The translations under genes were made by a program, and so were the position numbers. From Mytilus edulis (taxonomy: Eukaryota; Mollusca; Bivalvia; Mytilida; Mytilidae), in NCBI RefSeq assembly GCF_963676685.1, contig NC_092349.1, positions 85,634,604 through 85,698,603 on the forward strand: a stretch of DNA of 64,000 bases, written 5' to 3'. A model generated the notes under the pieces. It did not search any database. It was not told the DNA's origin and worked only from the letters and a program-made list of their open reading frames with translations. Shown piece after piece: positions 12,901-23,091 of this stretch (the stretch's first letter is position 1; every line of letters starts with the position of its first letter).

Positions 12901-15900
12901 ATCTTGATGAAACTTTGATAAATACGTTTTATCACTATTTTATGAAGTTTTCCTTTGATATTACTGACTGATAATTTCCTTTCTCTGAGTGGAGTTGAGT
13001 GATATGAAAACAGAGTCAAGTGATATGAAAATTGTCGCTAGAAACAAGTGGGCACATGGCTTTGCTAATGAAATTGACATTAAATTGACAATGTCGTCAT
13101 AGGTAAAATAGCGATAAACAGATTATCATAGGTCATCTCAACTAGATTGCTTTTCTCACTTTCGCCGTACTGGCTCAAGCAAGAAAATCAATCTCTTTGA
13201 GATGATCAACAATAACCTTGATTATCGCTATTTTATGAAATCTTCCTTTGATATTACAGACTTATAATTTTCTTTCTCAGTACAGTAGAGTAATATGAAA
13301 ATTTATCGCTAGAAACTAATGATGCACCTGACATTGTCACTGAAATTACATTGAGTTGACTGTTAGGGTTGCTCTCCACCAATTGCAACTCATTCAAAAT
13401 TTTGACCAAATTGCAATTTGTTTTTTAAAATCAAATTGTTCAACTGGTCAGAAATTTGAACCAGTCAAGTCATGAAAGTGCAAGGTGATAAAATAAAACA
13501 TACTTACAATCCTATAAGACTTTAACTCCACTTTAATGATGTTGTGACAAAATTAGTTTATCAGTTTGTATAGTTATATTATATTCATTTCCATGCTGAA
13601 GGGTAACTGTTTATTTTGAATTGCTATTAAATTGTCCAAACTAAGCTTTCATATAGTTTTTCTTTCTAAAAGTATTCTATATTTATAAGAATCAGATATT
13701 GTTCAACTGGTCAGAATTTTGAACAAATTGTTCAGTCAAAATATGAAAGTGCAAGGTGATAAAATAAAACATACTTACAATCCTATAAGACTTTACCTCC
13801 ACTTTAATGTTGTTGTGACAATATGAGTCTATCAGTTTGTATAGTTATATTATATTCATTTCCATGCTGAAGGGGAACTGTTTATTTTGAATTGCTATAA
13901 AAAGGTCCAAACTAAGCATTAGTTTTTCTTTCTAAAAGTATTCATCAGATATCATTTTAAATAAAATATCATATATTCAGAAAAAAATGTGTGAAATAAC
14001 AATATGCTATTGATAAGTTTCCATGGAAAGATAACCTAAAATATTATTCTTTTGAATAAAAACTTTTTGAAAGAAAAAATGATTATCTCCCCATGGACAC
14101 TTCCTACAAACATATTGCAATTTTACACATATTTTACTGAATACAAAATGTTTTAATTCACATAATGTCTGATTCTTATTATTGCGAACCCTATGATAGT
14201 TTTCCATAGATTCACCTGCAAGTTACCTGTCGATTTAAACTTTTGTAAGTTCTATTGTCCCATCTAACAAATACAACAGGTATTGTTTTCTGTATAGTTC
14301 ATTCACCAGGACCTTTAAATTTCTTCTAGGAGAAATATATCACTCATTGATTAATTTACCTGACCAAAAAATTATCTGTTTTTTTATTGAAATACTTCTA
14401 TAAACTCACATAAACTGTATGTAATATTGTATTTATTCAATATATCATTAATATATTTTCAATCTGTTCAATATAAAATCTGATTTAATAATAAAAAGTT
14501 TATTTTAGACACATTTTTTAGTATTTTCCAATGAATTTGCATGTTTTTTGTTGTTGTTAATTTATAGACTATGTTTATGAAGACCTTAATTTAAAAATAA
14601 TAATATTCAAATTTTTATTTATCAAACACACAAAAATATTTATTGAATATTTGATCAGAAATCAACGTTTAATTTTTAAATCATTATTAATATTGAACAC
14701 ATTAAAAACGAGTTTTTGGTATTGAATAAATACAACACCACATGCAGTTTTGTGAGTCCTTTCTTAGTATTGGTATAAGTATTTTTTCATCATTGACAGT
14801 TCAATTTTTTGTTCAGGTATATTAATCAATGAGTGATATATTTCTCCTAGAAGAAATTTAAAGGTCCTGGTGAATAAACTATACAGAGAACAATACCTGT
14901 TGTATTTGTTAGATGGGACAATAGAACTGCCAAAAGTTTAAATCGACAGGTAACTTGCAGGTGAATCTATGGAAAACTATCATAGGGTTCGCTATAATAT
15001 AGAATACTTTTAGAAAGAAAAACTATATGCAAACTAAGTTTGGACATTTTTTAATATAGCAATTCAAAATAATAACAGTTCCTTCAGCATGGAAATGACT
15101 ATAATATACCTATACAAACTGATAGACTGATTTTGTCACAACATCATAAAAGTGGAGATAAAGTCTTATAGGGTAATAAAGATAAAAAAAAAAAAAAAAA
15201 AGTCTTAATGTTTAATTTATCACATTGCTCTTTCACTACTTGACTGTGGTTTTCTACAGCAGTTAGTTCAAATTTCTGACCAGTTGAACAATTTGATTTT
15301 ATAAAACAAATTGCAATTTGGTCAGAATTTTGAATAAGTTGCAACTGGTGGATAGCAACACTGACAGTCAAGTCACTGTAAAAAACCAATTGCAATTTGG
15401 TCAGAATTTTGAATAAGTTGCAACTGGTGGATAGCAACACTGACAGTCAAGTCACTGTAAAAAACCAATTGCAATTTGGTCAGAATTTTGAATAAGTTGC
15501 AATTGGTGGAGAGCAACACTAACAGCCATTTATAGATGATTGTTTTATACCTACCAATTCTTTTCTCCTCTTTGCAATTATATCTTCAGAAAACTGATGA
15601 ACAAAGTCACAAAGTTTGTAGAATTCTCGTCCAGTAGAAGACAACCTGAACAGTATTGGATTGTACAGAAAAATATTCCTACAAACAAAATAATATTTTA
15701 AAATGAAATAAAACTTAATTTTGTACAATGCTAAAGTAACTCAGTAAATTTTGTATAATATTCAATTCTTGTAAATAGATATAAGAATATGTGGCATGAG
15801 TGCCAATGAGACAACTCTCCATCCATATCACATTTTGTAAAAAGTTAACCACTATAGGTCAAAGAACGGACTTCAACATGTAGCCTTGGCTCACACTAAA

Positions 15901-18900
15901 TAGCAAGCTATAAAGGGCCCCAAAAATGACTAGTGTAAAACCATTCAAACAGGAAACTTGAAACCTGTATCATATTTTGGAATATTTTGCTTTTTTTATG
16001 ATTGATGCCATTGTTTTAAATGCAGTGAAAGGAAATATGTCAATGAGAAAAACAAGAACTATATATGGCTACTGAAAAAAATAAATATCCTATGATTGAT
16101 TGATGGTTGGTTAATGTCCAGTGGCAATCATTACAAGAACATTCAGGATGATAAAATATAAATGAATCATATACTATTATACCCAACTTTGTCCCCAACA
16201 GACGATTCTTACAGCTCATTTACTGTTGTTCCTTCTTCTTTCTATCAAAATCAAATAAAAATAACAGTCACAAATCATTGTGTCGTCTGTAACTTACAGT
16301 GCTCTAGCTAAAACCAGTGTCACCAATCTTTTCACAGCTTTTACATAAGGATGATTTTCACTGAAAATACAAATGTAAATTTGTTAAATCATTTTGCTTC
16401 GATTGATTTTTTTAAGTTTTCAAAAAAAATCTTTGATTCACAGCCAATCTGGAAATCAAACTTTGAACTTTAGAAAAAAATTATTACAATATTTGAACAT
16501 GGAAGTAATATTTAAAAGGAATAACAAAGTGGTCACTTCAAAAGTTTCATCTGTGTTACCACCCATCTTTCTATAACTCGTTAATTGGTTTAATATCTGG
16601 CATGGAAGTTGATTCTGCGCATGTGATCGATCAAATCACTGACACTTTTCGGTCATTTTCATGTTCATGGAAAATTACAAACAGACAAATTTTTGTCGTA
16701 AATACATGCAAAGTAACCCAAAAAGTCCATTCGTTACATTCCATTGATGTATGCTGCCAAATAGAGTCATTCGTTCAATTTTTATTTTAGTTCAATTTTC
16801 CTATTTCTTGTTAGTTTGATCTTAATAGTTTCAACTGACAGCTATCACATTATATTATGACATATGAAATTGGATACATGGCTGAGTTATTTTCAATTTT
16901 AATATTTATAGACAGTTAAAAAGCCATTTCCTTCAGTTAAGAAGATGATTGCACAAAAAATATGTTTGGACCCCCTTTTATTAAATAATAATAATCTAAG
17001 TCTTTCGTGTATTAAACAATTAAAATATTCACAATTCTAAACGGTTCTATCCTTTAATTTACAGTTCTTGATACATAAACTAATTCGTGTAAGAATGAAT
17101 TTGCCGTAAGACAGATAGCGTCAAGCTCATTTTGTCCCTTTGTTTTAATTTTTGTTGTACCGTAGCTTGTTATATAAATACAAGTATTCCACAATAAACA
17201 TGTTATAAAAAAATATATATTTACAAACATATTAACCCAATTTTAGTTGTCCAGTTTCAATAAAGTGATCAATGACATTTATGACATATACATAAATTTA
17301 GAATACTTGAAAGTAAATATCCTTTTTTAAATCTCAATTAACTTTGCACATTTCAACAGTAAAAAAATCCATGTCTAGATTTGTCTACATTATTTTGTTA
17401 AACATCATGTGAAACCTGATCAATTCATCAGTATTTTACTGCTTTACTCAGAATCCGCTTTTAACCGGAAAATACTTTTAGAACAGTTTAAAACAAACAG
17501 TAAAAAGCAAAAATATGCTAAATCAAATACAATTTTCCATGCTAAACTGTTGTAGTTTGAACAATTCTCATCCATTTTTCAAGTTTTTTTTACATCATAC
17601 GACTTCTTTCTGAAGGTAGAGATTCTATATGATACAGTGCCACCTTCTTATTAATAAACCTCGGATTTCACACTGGTACTTTATAATTACCGGACTAGAT
17701 AAAATCATGTGACTGATAAGAAATGTCAGATGCCAATTTACAACTGCGGTATCACAGATAGTAACTAAAGGGGTCTTGCCACTGAGACTATAATTGGATA
17801 AAATCATATGACTTTAGTACAGAGCTCTGCAGGCCGTTAATACATATGCTAATTAGTTGTTGTTTTTCCTTTTTAATATTACTTCCATGATTTGAACAAC
17901 TCCTGATTTTATTATGATTAATTTTCTTTAATGTTTGTGAACCAATTTAGACTAGAATTAGGACAATAAAATTGAGAATGGAAATGGGGAATGTGTCAAA
18001 GAGACAACAACCCAACCATAGAACAGACAACAGCAGAAGGTCACCAATAGGTCTACAAAGCAGCAAGAAATTATATATACAAAAAATAAGGACTAAATTG
18101 ATATCAATTTGATATCAAGATTCATCCTAAATCTCTTTCAGGTTGATTCATCAATTCAACATTCAGAACATAAAGTTTTTGACTTTTGGGCAATATGTAT
18201 GAGGGTGGTATTGGGGGTACCTTCATGACGAATAAACCTTAAAAAATTCTTGCCAAGTGACATTAACAGTAATTTTTGGTGCATGACGATAAAATGTGCA
18301 CTTTTTTTGAGACGATAAAAATATTGAATGCCTTTGACGAATCATGCTAATTTTTTCCAAAATTAATGGCATGATAATTATTTGAGAACTCTGACAAATC
18401 TTGTAAAGGATATTATGACAAATCAAGGTAAAATTTCAAAAAATTCTGCAATTTCACGCTAACAGTAGCTGAAAATGACTGTTTAACGTCTGACAGTAAA
18501 GAGCAATACTACCCTCATTTATAAGTTTATGTCCAATCACTAATTATCACCGAAATGATCTGATCCCTTGAAGGCTTCAATCAAAATAAAAATGTTGATT
18601 AACCATTATATCCAGATTTAAGGTCAATATATGCACTTTTTTCTGTAAGTTCATTTCTTAGTATGTATATGTATTTGTTGTACAATGTATATATATATCC
18701 AAGTGACAGGAAGTCATAATCCTGTAAATAACCTTACCCAACAAGTTGGACATTCCCTTTATATGACAAGGAACATTGCAGTAAGGTATCCAGAGTAGCC
18801 AGGCTGGCTAGTTTGAAAATTTCTATATATTTACCATCTTTACAGGAACTGGCAAATTTTTCCTAAAGAATAAATAAATTAAAATGTGATATTTTGAAAA

Positions 18901-20759
18901 GAATGGTAAATTCATAGTAAAACATAGAATATTGATTCATTTAAGCATGCACTTTCATTTTTTTTATGTCCGCTTTTGTATGGCTAAATTGACAACACTT
19001 AAAGTACAAGGGACCAATGAAGTTTGCAGTGTAGCATAGCGTTGTAATCAATTCAGCCATTTTTAATAGTTTTATTTAATGATCCTGAAAACTATCAGTA
19101 CCTACTAGAGCAAACTCTACCAAAATGAAATTAAGGGAGGTTTGGTTCAACAATACTTTTTACTAGCTTTTTATATTTTTTTAATGAAAATGTCAATCAA
19201 AAATGTTTTAGGAGAATAGGATTAATACATGAACGCGTACTAACCAATAATGTATCAGCCACATCATTATAAACCTCGAAGTAACCATTCAGTACACTAA
19301 AGTGAAAACCAGGTGTCAGCAAACGTCTATTTCGTTCCCATTTTGGTCCATCTGACACTAGTAAACTGTCTCCTGTAAAATTAGTATACACTGATTCTTT
19401 ACACTTATCTTTTACCACCATTCTAAAACAAACGTATGGTAATGTTTTATTTTAACCTTTAGTTTTACACTAGATTCTTAAATTACTCACTGATCAATGA
19501 TAGCAAAACCAAAGTTTGTCACCAAATATAACTGCAAACCAATTAGTCATATGGTAACATATACAAAAGTCCTTCATAATATTTTAACTACAATAAAAGC
19601 AATGATTACATAAACAAGAATCCTTCACAAGATTTAGCTATTAAAACTCACCAAGCCATGGTAAGACAAATAAATATCCTGCCCCAGACTTGGCTTTAGG
19701 TGCATTTGACTTCATTAAAACTTTGATAGTATCAGGATGTGTAAGTTGAAGAATTGGACGGTTAATAAACAACCAGAAAGTGTAAGCTTTAGCATTCTGT
19801 TTCTCTACATACTCTTCATGATTTCTACACACAAAATCGTGGAAACATCCTATCTGCAATAAAATTCAACTTGTAATATGATTTTAAAAAAGATGGGTAT
19901 ATACATGATACAATTCAAATGAGTAGAAAGTTTCATTAAGATGCAATTACTCATGTAGGGCCAAATGTTTTATGTTGAAAAGGTCAATCTTTGCAAAGTA
20001 AGAAGTCAACTAAACAAAGGATAAAGATGTTGGTCCAGACTAACAGAGGGACGGAATCTAGAATATGTATGGGTTGATTGGTATATACTTTCTCCACAGA
20101 TGTTGGCCCAGACTAACAGAGGGACGGAATCTAGAATACGTATGGGTTGATTGGTATATACTTTCTCCACAGATGTTGGCCCAGACTAACAGAGGGACGG
20201 AATCTAGAATATGTATGGGTTGATTGGTATATACTTTCTCCACAGTCATAATATATACAGAAAATAAACTTTGGAACCCTTACTAACCTGCAGGGTCTGA
20301 AAGGCACATTATCAATAACATTTATTTACTGAAAAATTAAACAAAATAGTTCTATTTCAAGATGTAACCGGAGAGCAAGATTCTACTTGCAAAATCGACA
20401 TCTACTACATGTTCTAAGGGAAGCAATCCCATCACAAAGAGAATGTATCTCATGTATCTAGTCTGGTGAAATTTAGATAAATATATACAGCTGTCATTTG
20501 TTAAAAAAAAAGTTTGCTTGAGAACCTTGATATACATTAGCCCCCTTTAAACATATACTAGGAGCTTAATAGAGAGTCAATGTCAAGTGCCTACCTGCAA
20601 TGCATTACCAAACAGCCAGTGAGGTTTGGGTCCTGGAAAATGTGACAATACTTTTTTTATTTTCTTGTACCATCTTATAAATGTGAACAACCTTATGACA
20701 ACATATGACAAAATCAGCACAACCAGACCAACTAGTATTGACATCAGCATCACACCCAT
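1094..20759 (-). CDS. Cytochrome P450, CYP4 family, multi-exon gene, 3' end outside window
   Basis: Gene-level entry. Joining 20595-20759, 19652-19853, 19245-19372, 18738-18862, 16298-16360, 15555-15678, 12698-12830, 10179-10302, 7763-7958 (or 7512-7707), 2690-2772 and 1094-1159 gives one open frame of about 469 codons with GT-AG borders throughout. Visible features: an N-terminal membrane anchor (residues 4-28), a proline-rich hinge FPGPKP (41-46), WxxxR (WERNRR), the CYP4 signature [13 protein letters not shown] (306-318), ExxR (370-373), PERF (424-427) and the heme loop FSAGPRNCIG with Cys450. CYP4 enzymes are ER-bound monooxygenases, typically omega-hydroxylating fatty acids or eicosanoids; the substrate here is unknown. 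The residue before the I-helix glycine is Ala313, where many CYP4s have the Glu that links covalently to heme. About 30-40 C-terminal residues are missing and should lie left of position 1. No stop or frameshift was seen. Confidence 0.93.
1403..1561. mobile_element. Palindromic MITE-like element, 159 bp
   Basis: The left arm runs TAAGTATTGAATGCTTC then GGGTTGTAAAAGGGTTGAC. The right arm is its reverse complement (GTCAACCCTTTTACAACCC then GAAGCATTCAATACTTA), with a loop of about 55 bp. It lies in the P450 intron between exons 10 and 11. There is no coding capacity, as in non-autonomous hairpin elements. Confidence 0.75.
2690..2772 (-). CDS. P450 exon 10 (PERF and heme-loop start)
   Basis: 83 nt between TTCTACAG and CCAAG|GTAAAC. 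Encodes [20 protein letters not shown] then VPFSAGPR: the PERF motif and the first half of the heme-binding loop. The Arg codon is split by the intron. Confidence 0.94.
4680..5915. repeat. Direct and inverted repeat array with GGTATTTTGA and G/C-run motifs
   Basis: Units of about 160-180 bp carry 'gggggttcaatatacc' next to 'ggtcaaaataccatg', followed by a conserved 'aaaattttcaaaatatcttt' block. Plus-oriented units start near 4917, 5098, 5261 and 5757. Inverted units lie near 5436-5510, 5590-5660 and 5690-5760. The G/C stretches vary in length; one is a G run of about 25 at 5065-5089. Arms in opposite orientation could form long hairpins. The family is not recognised. Confidence 0.8.
6372..7015. 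repeat. 53-bp minisatellite, about 12 copies
   Basis: Near-identical 53-bp units (for example 'aattcgtcatatgaaaaaac' then 'ttacaggtttttatcatta'). The central copies are practically identical; end copies carry single changes ('ttcatc' for 'ttcgtc', 'aaataac' for 'aaaaaac'). On the gene strand each unit contains CCTGTAAGTT, which resembles a 5' splice site, so the array places about 12 donor-like sites inside the P450 intron. Confidence 0.95.
7512..7707 (-). CDS. P450 exon 9, downstream copy (9b), duplicate of the ExxR exon
   Basis: 196 nt, the same length and phase as 9a, 55 nt away from it, with a full-consensus donor (TGG|GTAAGT) and a good acceptor (TTTTTCAG). It has Ser380, Leu401, Gly403 and Ile415 where 9a has Thr, Ile, Asp and Val. 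The reading frame is intact, so it is not an obvious pseudo-exon. If spliced directly after 9a, the junction reads TGG-TGA, an immediate stop. It is therefore either an alternative, mutually exclusive exon or a recent duplicate not used in mRNA. Confidence 0.87.
7763..7958 (-). CDS. P450 exon 9, upstream copy (9a), K-helix ExxR
   Basis: 196 nt, first of two tandem copies in transcript order. The acceptor is TTTTTCAG and the donor TGG|GTTAGT departs from consensus at +3. It carries KEVLR (ExxR), the PVPTVSR substrate-contact segment and the C-terminal NSHVWPEPW. By eye it differs from copy 9b at four residues: Thr380, Ile401, Asp403 and Val415 here. Nucleotide identity is about 95% by manual count. 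It fits exons 8 and 10 in frame. Confidence 0.92.
8865..9042 (-). mobile_element. tRNA-Ser-like SINE
   Basis: On the minus strand the head reads like a tRNA: an A-box-like TGGTTGAGTGG (9022-9032) and a B-box-like AGTTTGAATCC (8949-8959), about 84 nt apart from A-box start to B-box end. This spacing fits a long-variable-arm (Ser/Leu-type) tRNA. The body continues to lower coordinates with TTGTTTGGCTGTTGTTTAGA. The acceptor stem is not preserved, so this is a SINE rather than a tRNA gene. It carries an internal Pol III promoter by family. Confidence 0.72.
9448..9493 (-). mobile_element. Truncated SINE tail, same family
   Basis: Shares TTGTTTGGCTGATGTTTAGA and AGATCTACCATTG (minus strand) with the body of the SINE 0.5 kb away, but has no tRNA-like head; a 5'-truncated second copy. 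Confidence 0.6.
9893..9952. repeat. (TA)n microsatellite
   Basis: About 60 bp of perfect alternating TA in the P450 intron; a shorter tract lies at about 9616-9638. Confidence 0.95.
10179..10302 (-). CDS. P450 exon 8 (oxygen-binding I-helix motif)
   Basis: 124 nt, acceptor TTTAAAG, donor ACAG|GTACTT. Starts with [19 protein letters not shown], the conserved acid-Thr pair used for O2 activation, and runs through [17 protein letters not shown]. It ends after two codon bases (AG), which the next exon completes to Ser with T. Confidence 0.94.
10303..12697. other. P450 intron between exons 7 and 8
   Basis: 2.4-kb intron. It holds the tandem array at 10790-11255 and, near 12280-12315, short 'aactgcata' repeats. 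The 11500-11860 stretch is slightly GC-richer, but no exon or other gene could be supported there. Confidence 0.55.
10790..11255. repeat. Minisatellite, about 120-bp units, 4 copies
   Basis: Four diverged units start with a block like 'gttatattgtcccatacatg' followed by 'ggtttaggggtggggatct' and 'tccaagttctcaaacagg', near 10795, 10915, 11034 and 11161. They are imperfect, so the array is older than the 53-bp array. Confidence 0.85.
12698..12830 (-). CDS. P450 exon 7 (start of I-helix)
   Basis: 133 nt from TTTACAG to GCAG|GTATAT. Encodes [19 protein letters not shown], then [14 protein letters not shown], the CYP4-specific lead into the I-helix. The codon for the I-helix glycine is split across the next intron. 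Confidence 0.94.
13104..13240. repeat. Imperfect palindrome (MITE-like hairpin)
   Basis: 'aaaatagcgataa' and 'tcatctcaa' on the left are repeated inverted on the right ('ttgagatgatca', 'ttatcgctatttta'). Probably a small hairpin element in the P450 intron between exons 6 and 7. Confidence 0.5.
13360..15525. mobile_element. 2.2-kb foldback element with long inverted arms
   Basis: The ends read CTGTTAGGGTTGCTCTCCACC (left) and GGTGGAGAGCAACACTAACAG (right). Inverted matches continue inward over most of the arms, for example 13620-13680 with 15000-15070, 14170-14350 with 14820-14990, and 'tcctaggagaaata'-type blocks on each side. The centre (about 14360-14810) is very AT-rich, without a transposase frame. 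The arms contain internal tandem duplications (about 83-bp units at 15290-15510). A non-autonomous foldback transposon is the best reading; no clear target duplication was seen. Confidence 0.8.
15555..15678 (-). CDS. P450 exon 6
   Basis: 124 nt, acceptor TTTGTAG, donor TTG|GTAGGT, ending in phase 0. Encodes [20 protein letters not shown] through [11 protein letters not shown], typical of the F-G to H-helix stretch of CYP4 proteins. Confidence 0.92.
15785..15960 (+). repeat. Interspersed repeat family A
   Basis: Contains 'agtgccaatgagacaactct' and 'actataggtcaaag'. Related copies lie at 27385-27590 (inverted), 36185-36260 (partial), 57835-58015 and 61960-61995 (partial). I recognise this string as common in mussel genomic sequence; the element class is unknown. 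Confidence 0.7.
16080..16155 (+). repeat. Interspersed repeat family D
   Basis: 'tgattgatggttggttaat' and 'gtccagtggcaat' match a second copy at 30487-30545 ('tgattgttggttgcttaac', 'gtccagtggcaaat'). Confidence 0.55.
16298..16360 (-). CDS. P450 exon 5
   Basis: 63-nt exon between TTTTCAG and CACT|GTAAGT, translating as [20 protein letters not shown]. The phase (2 in, 2 out) fits both neighbours exactly, and the content fits the CYP4 F-helix region. Confidence 0.87.
17965..18075 (+). repeat. Interspersed repeat family B
   Basis: 'attgagaatggaaatgggga' and 'caacagcagaaggtcacca' recur at 63530-63640 (same strand) and inverted at 34135-34225 and 21950-22020. Class unknown; abundant in bivalve DNA as I recall it. 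Confidence 0.7.
18201..18516. mobile_element. MITE-like element with GAGGGTGGTA ends
   Basis: Ends GAGGGTGGTATTG and CAATACTACCCTC are inverted repeats 316 bp apart. The termini match those of a second element at 48288-48774. No coding capacity. Confidence 0.7.
18738..18862 (-). CDS. P450 exon 4
   Basis: 125 nt between TTCTTTAG and GG|GTAAGG. Translates as [20 protein letters not shown], followed by [14 protein letters not shown], matching the CYP4 segment after helix C. It ends after two bases of a codon. No uninterrupted frame makes this short exon obvious; it was found by splice phase. Confidence 0.9.
19245..19372 (-). CDS. P450 exon 3 (helix C, WxxxR)
   Basis: 128 nt. The acceptor TTTTACAG and donor TTG|GTTAGT are clear. 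It encodes [20 protein letters not shown], the highly conserved CYP4 C-helix region; the Trp and Arg contact heme propionates in this family. The segment ends in phase 0. Confidence 0.94.
19652..19853 (-). CDS. P450 exon 2
   Basis: 202 nt, entered in phase 0 after TTGCAG and left after one base (G|GTGAG). It begins [17 protein letters not shown] and ends in the CYP4-typical PWLG, which joins to the GDSLLVSDG of the next exon across a split glycine codon. Confidence 0.92.
20027..20246. repeat. Tandem repeat, three 72-73 bp units
   Basis: Three nearly identical units, each with 'cagactaacagagggacgga' and 'ttggtatatactttctccac', in P450 intron 1. The first unit differs slightly, the last two almost not at all, which suggests recent expansion. 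Confidence 0.93.
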
Positions 20760-20780
20760 TCTGTCTAGATCACAAAATAT
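20595..20780 (-). CDS. P450 exon 1 (start codon, membrane anchor)
   Basis: The ATG is at 20757-20759, and the coding part is 20595-20759 (55 codons, ends in phase 0). It encodes a hydrophobic anchor followed by a basic stretch (WYKKIKK) and the FPGPKP hinge, the usual order in microsomal P450s. A polypyrimidine/CTACAG acceptor sits 21 nt before the ATG, so a separate 5'UTR exon is likely upstream; it was not located. The donor is CAG|GTAGGC. Confidence 0.9.
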
Positions 20781-23091
20781 CTGTAGAAATGGAAAAAAGT
20801 AATTTTAGATAATATATTTACCATGTTTTCATATCATTCAAATACATATAATTTGTTCCATAGTGTAAATAATTGATGTATTGTGAAGTTGTTATGTTCT
20901 ATAAATCTGAATAGTATAGCTGTTAAAGTGGAGAAATCGGCCTTATAAAATTTGCCTGAATTTGTGTCCGCCATATTGGGATGATCATAATTGCAGTTTT
21001 GATCATCATGTTGACACAACTGATATATGAGGGACTTATTAACCCTCAATCTTATGGCCTGTTGGCACAAATTGATTCAAATGTGCAGATTTACTCCTTC
21101 GTGCCTTTTGCTAAATATGCTTTTCCTCTCTATGCTTTTAAAGGGTATATATATGGGTTTGAGGAACTGCAGCATCAAATCTACCAGTGATGTCAATATA
21201 ATTTGTCACTATTTGTAGTTTGGGGTTCGATGTTCTTGTTTTCTATCAAGTTATAGTCTGATTAATATGGTAGCTGGTATGGTCTGGGTTAGGAGGGGTC
21301 TGTGATTTTTTCTGCATTATTCAATATATTGTTTGCCATTTTCCTCTATTCTTTAATTTTTAATTCTAGCACATTAATCCTTTAAACGTCTATACCGTCT
21401 ACAGATAAAGATAAAGATAAAGATATTTTATTTCCTAATCATAGGGCTTATAACAAACATGTAATCACATAAAGTAAAAATAAAAAGCCTTTCTCTCCCA
21501 CTCGCATACACTCACACATACAACTATCGTTCTGATTAAGGATGATTGATTTAACAGTACAACATGTAAATGAAAAATAAAATACAGATAGAAATACAGA
21601 CACAAATGTATTTTTATTTTTTTATGAGGAGAGTCAGTTGCCTACATTGTACATATGGAACAAAGGATAACTCTTACTGCCCAGAAAAGAAAAAAAAATC
21701 TATATACATACCTAGGTCAATGTCAGAAAGACGTAAAAAAAAAATTGGCACAAAACTGGGGAAGGGAACCTCCCTCGCCCTTCCTGAGTTTCTCAGCCTC
21801 ACATAAAAAAGTTTATATCTTTATTCTCGTGACATTGACCTTATATTGTATATTTATTTAATAGTGTCAGACCAGATGAACGAAAAGCAAATGTGTATCC
21901 CTCCCGCCCCCCCCCTTTTTTTTTTTATTTAACCTATATATATATATATATATCGGCTGTTGTTTGCTCTATGGTCGGGTGGTTGTCGCTTTGACATATT
22001 CACCATTTCCTTTCTCAATTTTATTTGCTTTTTAAATATAGAATTACTCTTTTTCTGGCGCCCTGTTGAAACTTTGATTATTGGTCAAGATTTTCAACAG
22101 TTCAACGACGATGAAGAATTTAGTTGTAGATGAAGTGTATTTGCAAACTTGTTCTCTGTCATGTGTCAAAGAGAAAGTGAAACCAATGTTGTAACTATTT
22201 TCGCCCAATGAAAATTGGCGTATTATCAAGAGTGTGGCTAACTGTTCAGGGTTCAGAGTTCGAGTTGAAGTTGCAGTTCGAAGTAATACGAATTCGAATA
22301 TTTGATTAAACCATTTAATCGGCCCATAGCGCATGTTACAAATAATTATTACAAATAGACATTAGTAATAAAAAAAACAATAATCGGTTAATGTTTTTGA
22401 TTTGATACCATAAATTAACCATAGCAATTGTTTTCTTAGTATAAAACATTTTTAACAACCATGAAATTTGAAATAAATAGGCAGAAAAGTCAAGTTTTTA
22501 GTAAAAAAAAGATACGATGAGCATAACTAAGAATTATTTTTTGAGGATCGAATCAGTCAAAAGATTAACCTTTGTTTCACTTTCAATGTTGACATTCTTT
22601 TCCTATTGATAACTGAACATATACATAATCCATAACTAGAACTTTAAGAGGTTAGATTGAATGTCAGAATACGGATTCATGATGGCGAAAGTCGAATTAT
22701 TCACTTGCAAGTAAATAATTCATCACGTTTCGATTTTCTTAGCTTATTGTGACAAAATTAAACCATACTGGCTGCTAAAAACGAATTATCATTTCACTAT
22801 TTCGCTTTCATTTTAAAATAATTGAACCCCCCAAAAACACATTTAAATTGGTATTTTTTATCTTTAACGTAGCTAATGCCCCTATAAATTTGACATAAAT
22901 TCGCAATTTACCCTTTTTCCAGTTGATTCAAAATATATTTTCTGTCATTTGTGTTATGAAAGCCGAATGAGGCAAATTTCGCGTTTAAGCGTTTGTTTTT
23001 TCCGCAAAGGCAAAACCACGAAATTGCGAAAGCAAAAACGGATTTATTTTGTGATTTCGCGTTTCGCTTTCAAACACAAAATAAAAAGTCT
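20781..23091. other. P450 upstream region
   Basis: Should hold the P450 promoter and any 5'UTR exon, but neither can be fixed by sequence. 20970-20978 contains an ATGGCGGAC on the minus strand (YY1-like/start-site-like word) about 200 bp before the P450 ATG. LINE-type tail at 21405-21480, an inverted family B copy at 21950-22020, TA tracts and poly-C/T at about 21901-21930. Frames on both strands overlap without coding character. Confidence 0.4.
21405..21480 (-). mobile_element. Probable LINE 3' end with (ATCTTT)n tail
   Basis: Read on the minus strand, a 3'UTR-like sequence (AGCCCTATGATTAGGAAATA) runs into repeated ATCTTT units, the form of tail seen on non-LTR retrotransposons that end in short tandem repeats rather than poly-A. 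No coding part is left. Confidence 0.45.

Larger units (their letters stand above)
16361..18737. other. P450 intron between exons 4 and 5
   Basis: 2.4-kb intron with repeat family B (17965-18075) and a TIR element (18201-18516). The short frames at 16394-16790 show no domain or splice logic. Confidence 0.5.

Noticed and set aside
20834-21218. Overlapping frames on both strands upstream of P450 exon 1, including a minus-strand MADTNSGKFYKADFS start
   Set aside because: Could be a small ORF or 5'UTR, but there is no clear splice link (the only candidate intron to exon 1 would be about 40 nt) and no domain.
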